Origin: Myxococcales bacterium
GTDB lineage: Bacteria > Myxococcota > Myxococcia > Myxococcales > Anaeromyxobacteraceae
NCBI GenBank assembly: GCA_021784495.1
Contig: JAJXSQ010000160.1
Location: forward strand, 1-5,691
DNA length: 5,691 bases
Reading direction: 5' to 3'
A program made the translations under genes and the position numbers. Shown here one piece after another: positions 5,616 to 5,691 of the stretch. Under the pieces are notes generated by a model, which saw only the letters and a program-made list of their open reading frames with translations, was not told where the DNA came from and did no database searches. Numbering within the stretch: the first letter of the stretch is position 1; each line of letters begins with the position of its first letter.

Positions 5616-5629
5616 GGTCCGCGCGGACC
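5616..5629. repeat. 14-bp perfect palindrome upstream of the foldase gene
   Basis: GGTCCGC and its exact complement GCGGACC form a palindrome 33-46 bases before the GTG start. It is accompanied by a 9-base direct repeat, CCGCGGTCC, at 5612-5620 and 5638-5646. In the 63-base gap this could be an operator, but no convincing promoter was found, and such repeats are easy to obtain in this base composition. Confidence 0.3.
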
Positions 5630-5646
5630 TCGGCGCGCCGCGGTCC

Positions 5647-5691
5647 CTACCGGCCGCCGGCCCCGGTCGTCGGCCCCGCCGGCTCGCCGCC
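5647..5691 (-). CDS. Possible C-terminal tail of an upstream gene
   Basis: One minus-strand frame is open from the window edge to a TAG at 5649-5647, encoding 14 residues (GGEPAGPTTGAGGR), a Gly/Pro-rich and probably disordered tail. It would end 63 bases before the foldase gene and could be the previous gene of the same operon. It is too short to identify, and an open frame of this length is expected by chance. Confidence 0.25.
   Translation of the reverse strand, partial: GGEPAGPTTGAGGR

Noticed and set aside
1..5691. CRISPR array, tRNA or rRNA genes
   Set aside because: No regularly spaced repeats and no recognisable tRNA or rRNA signatures were seen on either strand.

Overview
This is a very GC-rich window (clearly above 70% G+C by eye). 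All supported genes lie on the minus strand and read from high to low coordinates. Multihaem c-type cytochrome, NHL-propeller lipoprotein, SurA/parvulin-like foldase, outer-membrane barrel protein and a sigma-54 promoter together suggest a Gram-negative, metal- or electrode-respiring type of bacterium, such as the former Deltaproteobacteria (Anaeromyxobacter or Geobacter-like relatives). That placement is inference; no taxonomic marker is present.

Layout in transcription order. (1) 5691-5647: a possible last 14 codons of an upstream gene. (2) 5583-3943: a 546-residue exported protein with two successive SurA-N/parvulin-like units, both lacking the usual parvulin histidines. (3) 3922-2849: a 357-residue predicted lipoprotein with six NHL repeats, 20 bases after gene 2 and so probably in the same operon. 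(4) 2848-2586: a regulatory intergenic region holding a perfect 9-bp inverted repeat, a near-consensus sigma-54 (-24/-12) promoter and a roughly 120-nt leader with three consecutive hairpins, the last abutting the ribosome binding site. (5) 2585-1797: a 262-residue secreted tetrahaem cytochrome, followed 14 bases later by a textbook intrinsic terminator. (6) 1695-1252: a 147-residue protein with two helix-turn-helix segments, resembling the DNA-binding half of a transposase without a catalytic domain. (7) 1255 to the window edge: an exported protein with an outer-membrane barrel-like N-terminal part and a long Ala/Arg/Glu-rich coiled-coil tail. Its GTG start overlaps the stop of gene 6 in a GTGA, implying translational coupling.

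Working model (inference): the cytochrome is an extracellular or periplasmic electron carrier with the haem layout of small tetrahaem cytochromes of the OmcE type. The SurA-like protein and the outer-membrane NHL lipoprotein would help its export, folding or assembly. The cytochrome has its own sigma-54 switch and terminator, so it can be made in larger amounts and under different control from its helpers. The HTH/barrel pair could be a linked regulatory or envelope module.
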